A DNA stretch of 8,508 nt, taken from JBCCSZ01 sp039199225. Lineage in GTDB: Bacteria > Bacteroidota > Bacteroidia > Chitinophagales > Saprospiraceae. Position numbers and translations under genes: made by a program. The first letter of the stretch is position 1, and each line of letters starts with the position of its first letter. Of the stretch, positions 6,692-8,508 are shown piece by piece. Where the stretch lies: the NCBI GenBank assembly GCA_039199225.1, contig JBCCSZ010000330.1, positions 1-8,508 on the forward strand. The letters run 5' to 3'. The notes under the pieces are model-generated. The model was not told the origin of the DNA and did no database searches. It saw only the letters and a list, made by a program, of their open reading frames with translations.

Positions 6692-6707
6692 ATTATATTA
6701 ATGTAAT
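6692..6707. promoter_or_regulatory. AT-rich near-palindrome upstream of the sensor kinase (candidate operator/promoter)
   Basis: ATTATATTAATGTAAT is a 16-base dyad with one mismatched pair (T6696 against G6703). It ends 32 bases before the kinase ATG, in the most AT-rich part of the gap. Its size and position would suit a dimeric regulator site overlapping a promoter. The nearby TATCTTGT (6713-6720) only weakly resembles a TAnnTTTG box. Confidence 0.3.
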
Positions 6708-6739
6708 AGTGTATCTTGTTGGGTAAATCCGCTCTAAAA

Positions 6740-8508
6740 ATGCTTGGAACACCTATCAAACCCTCTCCAAAGGTCTTCACTACGCTCTGTATTTTTCTAC
6801 TTTTGATTTGTACCAAGGCTGCCCATTCGTCCGATGGTCCGCAAATCGATAGCCTGAAAGTCGTCCTAGAGCAGTCTCTACAAGCGGGTGAAAACATTGC
6901 AACGGCCCATCTTCAGCTGGGGAAAGCCTTCACCGGCATGGGGCAATTTACCAAGGCATTGGAACAGTTGGAAAAAGCTCGGGAAGCTGTAGATTCAAAA
7001 GTCAGTGCCAAGCTGTTGCTCGACATCCTCAACGAACAGGCTTTTGCGCTGATGAAAGTGGGGAAAAACAAGGAAGGTCTGAATCTATTCATCCAGGGAA
7101 AAGAAATGGCCGACGCTCTCCAACTGCTGGACTACAAAGCAGAATTTTTATTCTCTATAGGCGACTACTTTCGTTTACAGCGGGAAGTTCCGACCGCTAT
7201 TTCTTATCTGGACCAAGCGGGAATAATCTATTCCGAATTGGGGGATGAGAAAGCAGTATGTGGCAAAATCAAGTTTACCAAAGCCATCACCTACAAGGTT
7301 TCGGACAAGGATGCTGAGATGAAAAAGTCCATCGAGATTTACAATGAAATGCTGCAAGACAACTGCCGGCAATATTTCAGCGGCTTACTGTTGGCAAAAG
7401 TATACTCCAATTTGGGGGCTTGTTATATAGACGTCGGAGACCTTGCAAAGGCAGAAGAAAATCTATTGTATGCCCTAAGGCTCAAAAAGAAATACAATCG
7501 CCCGGTGAGTCGCGCCTATACGCTGAATGAATTATCCAGCCTTTATGTGAAGAAAAGCGATCATTCCAAAGCTTTGGAGTACGCCGAAGAAGCCCTGCGT
7601 TATGCCCAAGAAGGGGAAGACATCCATTTAAATATGGACATTCTCGAAAACCTCGCTGTCAACCATTTCAACCTAGACCATCAGGATGAGGGCTTTTACT
7701 ATTTGCAAAAAAGCAGGGACCTGAACGACTCCATTCAAACCAGAAAATACAGGGAGACCATTGCAGAGCTGGAAATGCAGTATGAAAGTGCTCAAAAGGA
7801 TCAGGAAATCATCCAGAAAGAGTTTCAACTGAGCGCCCAGGAAAACCGTTTGAAGCTTTTTGCCTTGTTGTCCATCTCCTTGCTCATTCTGGCCATCGGC
7901 CTATTTCTGTGGTACCAAAACCGCCTGAAAAGCAAGGAATTGGAAGCTCGAAGCCTCGAAAAGCTCGATCAAATGCGCCAGCGCTATTTTACCAATATCT
8001 CCCACGAGCTGCGCACACCGCTCAGCCTCATCGTCGATCCCATCAACCGATTGAAGACCAGCATCGACAATCCCCAGCAACAAGCATTGCTGCAGACTGC
8101 TAGCAGAAATGCCGACCGCATGCTGCAATTGGTCAATCAAATGCTCGACCTCAGTAAGCTGGAAGCTGGCAAGCTCCCACTACAAGCTCAAAAGTCCGAC
8201 TTGGTATCTACCCTAAAGCTGCTGGTCGACTCCTTCCAACAAGCGGCTCATCGCAAGCAAATTGAACTCTCTTACCTGCCAGACAGAGAAATGCTCGAAG
8301 TCTACTTCGATCGCGATAAATTGGAAAAGATCATTGGCAACCTCCTTTCAAATGCCCTGAAATTTACAACGGCTGGCGGAAGTGTCCAACTGCTGGTCTT
8401 CAAAAGAGAAAAACAGGCGGAAATCGTCGTTAAAGACAACGGTAAGGGCATCCCAGAAGAAAAGCTACCACTTGTTTTCAACCGCTTTTACCAAGTCGAT
8501 GATTCCTA
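6740..8508 (+). CDS. TPR-containing membrane sensor histidine kinase, N-terminal 589 residues (3' end outside window)
   Basis: The frame is open from ATG 6740 to the window edge; the upstream in-frame stop is TAG at 6707-6709. An N-terminal signal or anchor segment (about 11-29, KVFTTLCIFLLLICTKAAHS) is followed by about seven tetratricopeptide-like helical pairs at ~54-331, for example 'LQLGKAFTGMGQFTKALEQL' and 'SNLGACYIDVGDLAKAEENL'. A coiled coil (~336-370) and one transmembrane helix (~371-391, ending WYQN) lead to the dimerisation domain with H-box SHELRTPLS. H422 is the predicted phosphorylated histidine. N538 in SNALKF marks the N-box, DNGKG (566-570) the G1 box and VFNRFYQ the F-box, where the window stops. 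The TPR part is predicted periplasmic and the kinase cytoplasmic. In Bacteroidota such kinases often continue into receiver and AraC-type DNA-binding domains (hybrid two-component systems); whether this one does cannot be seen. The signal sensed is unknown. Confidence 0.92.
   Translation, partial: MLGTPIKPSPKVFTTLCIFLLLICTKAAHSSDGPQIDSLKVVLEQSLQAGENIATAHLQLGKAFTGMGQFTKALEQLEKAREAVDSKVSAKLLLDILNEQAFALMKVGKNKEGLNLFIQGKEMADALQLLDYKAEFLFSIGDYFRLQREVPTAISYLDQAGIIYSELGDEKAVCGKIKFTKAITYKVSDKDAEMKKSIEIYNEMLQDNCRQYFSGLLLAKVYSNLGACYIDVGDLAKAEENLLYALRLKKKYNRPVSRAYTLNELSSLYVKKSDHSKALEYAEEALRYAQEGEDIHLNMDILENLAVNHFNLDHQDEGFYYLQKSRDLNDSIQTRKYRETIAELEMQYESAQKDQEIIQKEFQLSAQENRLKLFALLSISLLILAIGLFLWYQNRLKSKELEARSLEKLDQMRQRYFTNISHELRTPLSLIVDPINRLKTSIDNPQQQALLQTASRNADRMLQLVNQMLDLSKLEAGKLPLQAQKSDLVSTLKLLVDSFQQAAHRKQIELSYLPDREMLEVYFDRDKLEKIIGNLLSNALKFTTAGGSVQLLVFKREKQAEIVVKDNGKGIPEEKLPLVFNRFYQVDDS

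Larger units (their letters stand above)
6176..6739. other. Long intergenic stretch without a convincing gene
   Basis: This gap separates the beta-barrel gene from the sensor kinase. It contains short direct repeats (AAAACCG at 6198-6204 and 6210-6216; CGTTTCAA at 6215-6222 and 6240-6247), an inverted repeat at 6232-6279, a T7-GG-A7 dyad at 6305-6320 and a near-palindrome at 6692-6707. Between 6339 and 6671 both strands stay largely open, but neither has an ATG at a sensible place. On the minus strand, 6359-6595 is open for about 78 codons with only a TTG near its start. On the plus strand, the same stretch is broken by one TGA at 6516-6518. It may be a decayed gene or repeat remnant. No tRNA-like or rRNA-like sequence is seen. 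Confidence 0.5.

Noticed and set aside
1..8508. CRISPR array, tRNA, rRNA or intact insertion sequence
   Set aside because: No regularly spaced long repeats, cloverleaf-like sequence, rRNA segments or transposase motifs were seen on either strand.

Overview
The window looks like an ordinary chromosomal segment of a Bacteroidota bacterium. The evidence is an OMP_b-brl-type small porin, an AsmA family protein with a long Lys/Glu tail, a periplasmic-TPR sensor kinase of the kind common in this phylum, a TAnnTTTG-like -7 box ahead of engB, and a general lack of Shine-Dalgarno sequences. The mid-range base composition and the kinase style would suit a Saprospiria-like lineage, but that placement is a guess.

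Layout. Bases 1-2028 (+) hold the 3' part of an AsmA-like envelope protein that begins before the window. It converges on a minus-strand group across a 92-base gap that carries two stem-loops. Reading leftward from 5419, that group is engB/ysxC (ribosome-assembly GTPase), a PlsB-like acyltransferase whose start overlaps the engB stop by 8 bases, and, after a 154-base gap, a six-transmembrane voltage-gated cation channel (2121-2948). Divergent from engB, at 5549-6175 (+), is a small outer-membrane beta-barrel protein with a signal peptide. The divergent spacer carries an engB promoter candidate and three helically phased imperfect repeats.

A 564-base stretch without a convincing gene follows (6176-6739). 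It holds short repeats, a poly-T/poly-A dyad, a region that is unusually open on both strands, and a near-palindrome just ahead of the next gene. From 6740 (+) to the end of the window runs a TPR-containing, membrane-anchored sensor histidine kinase, cut off inside its ATPase domain. It is probably a longer hybrid kinase.

How the genes relate. The AsmA-like protein (probable inter-membrane lipid handling) and the acyltransferase (first steps of phospholipid synthesis) both serve the envelope, but they are convergent and not in one operon. EngB and the acyltransferase are very probably co-transcribed and translationally coupled. The most distinctive coding signals are the channel filter TIEGWNE, which suggests calcium rather than sodium preference, and the acyltransferase block III, which reads FPGGTR where the catalytic family usually has FPEGTR. 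I found no CRISPR array, tRNA, rRNA or intact insertion sequence, and no convincing sign of a wholly new multi-gene system.
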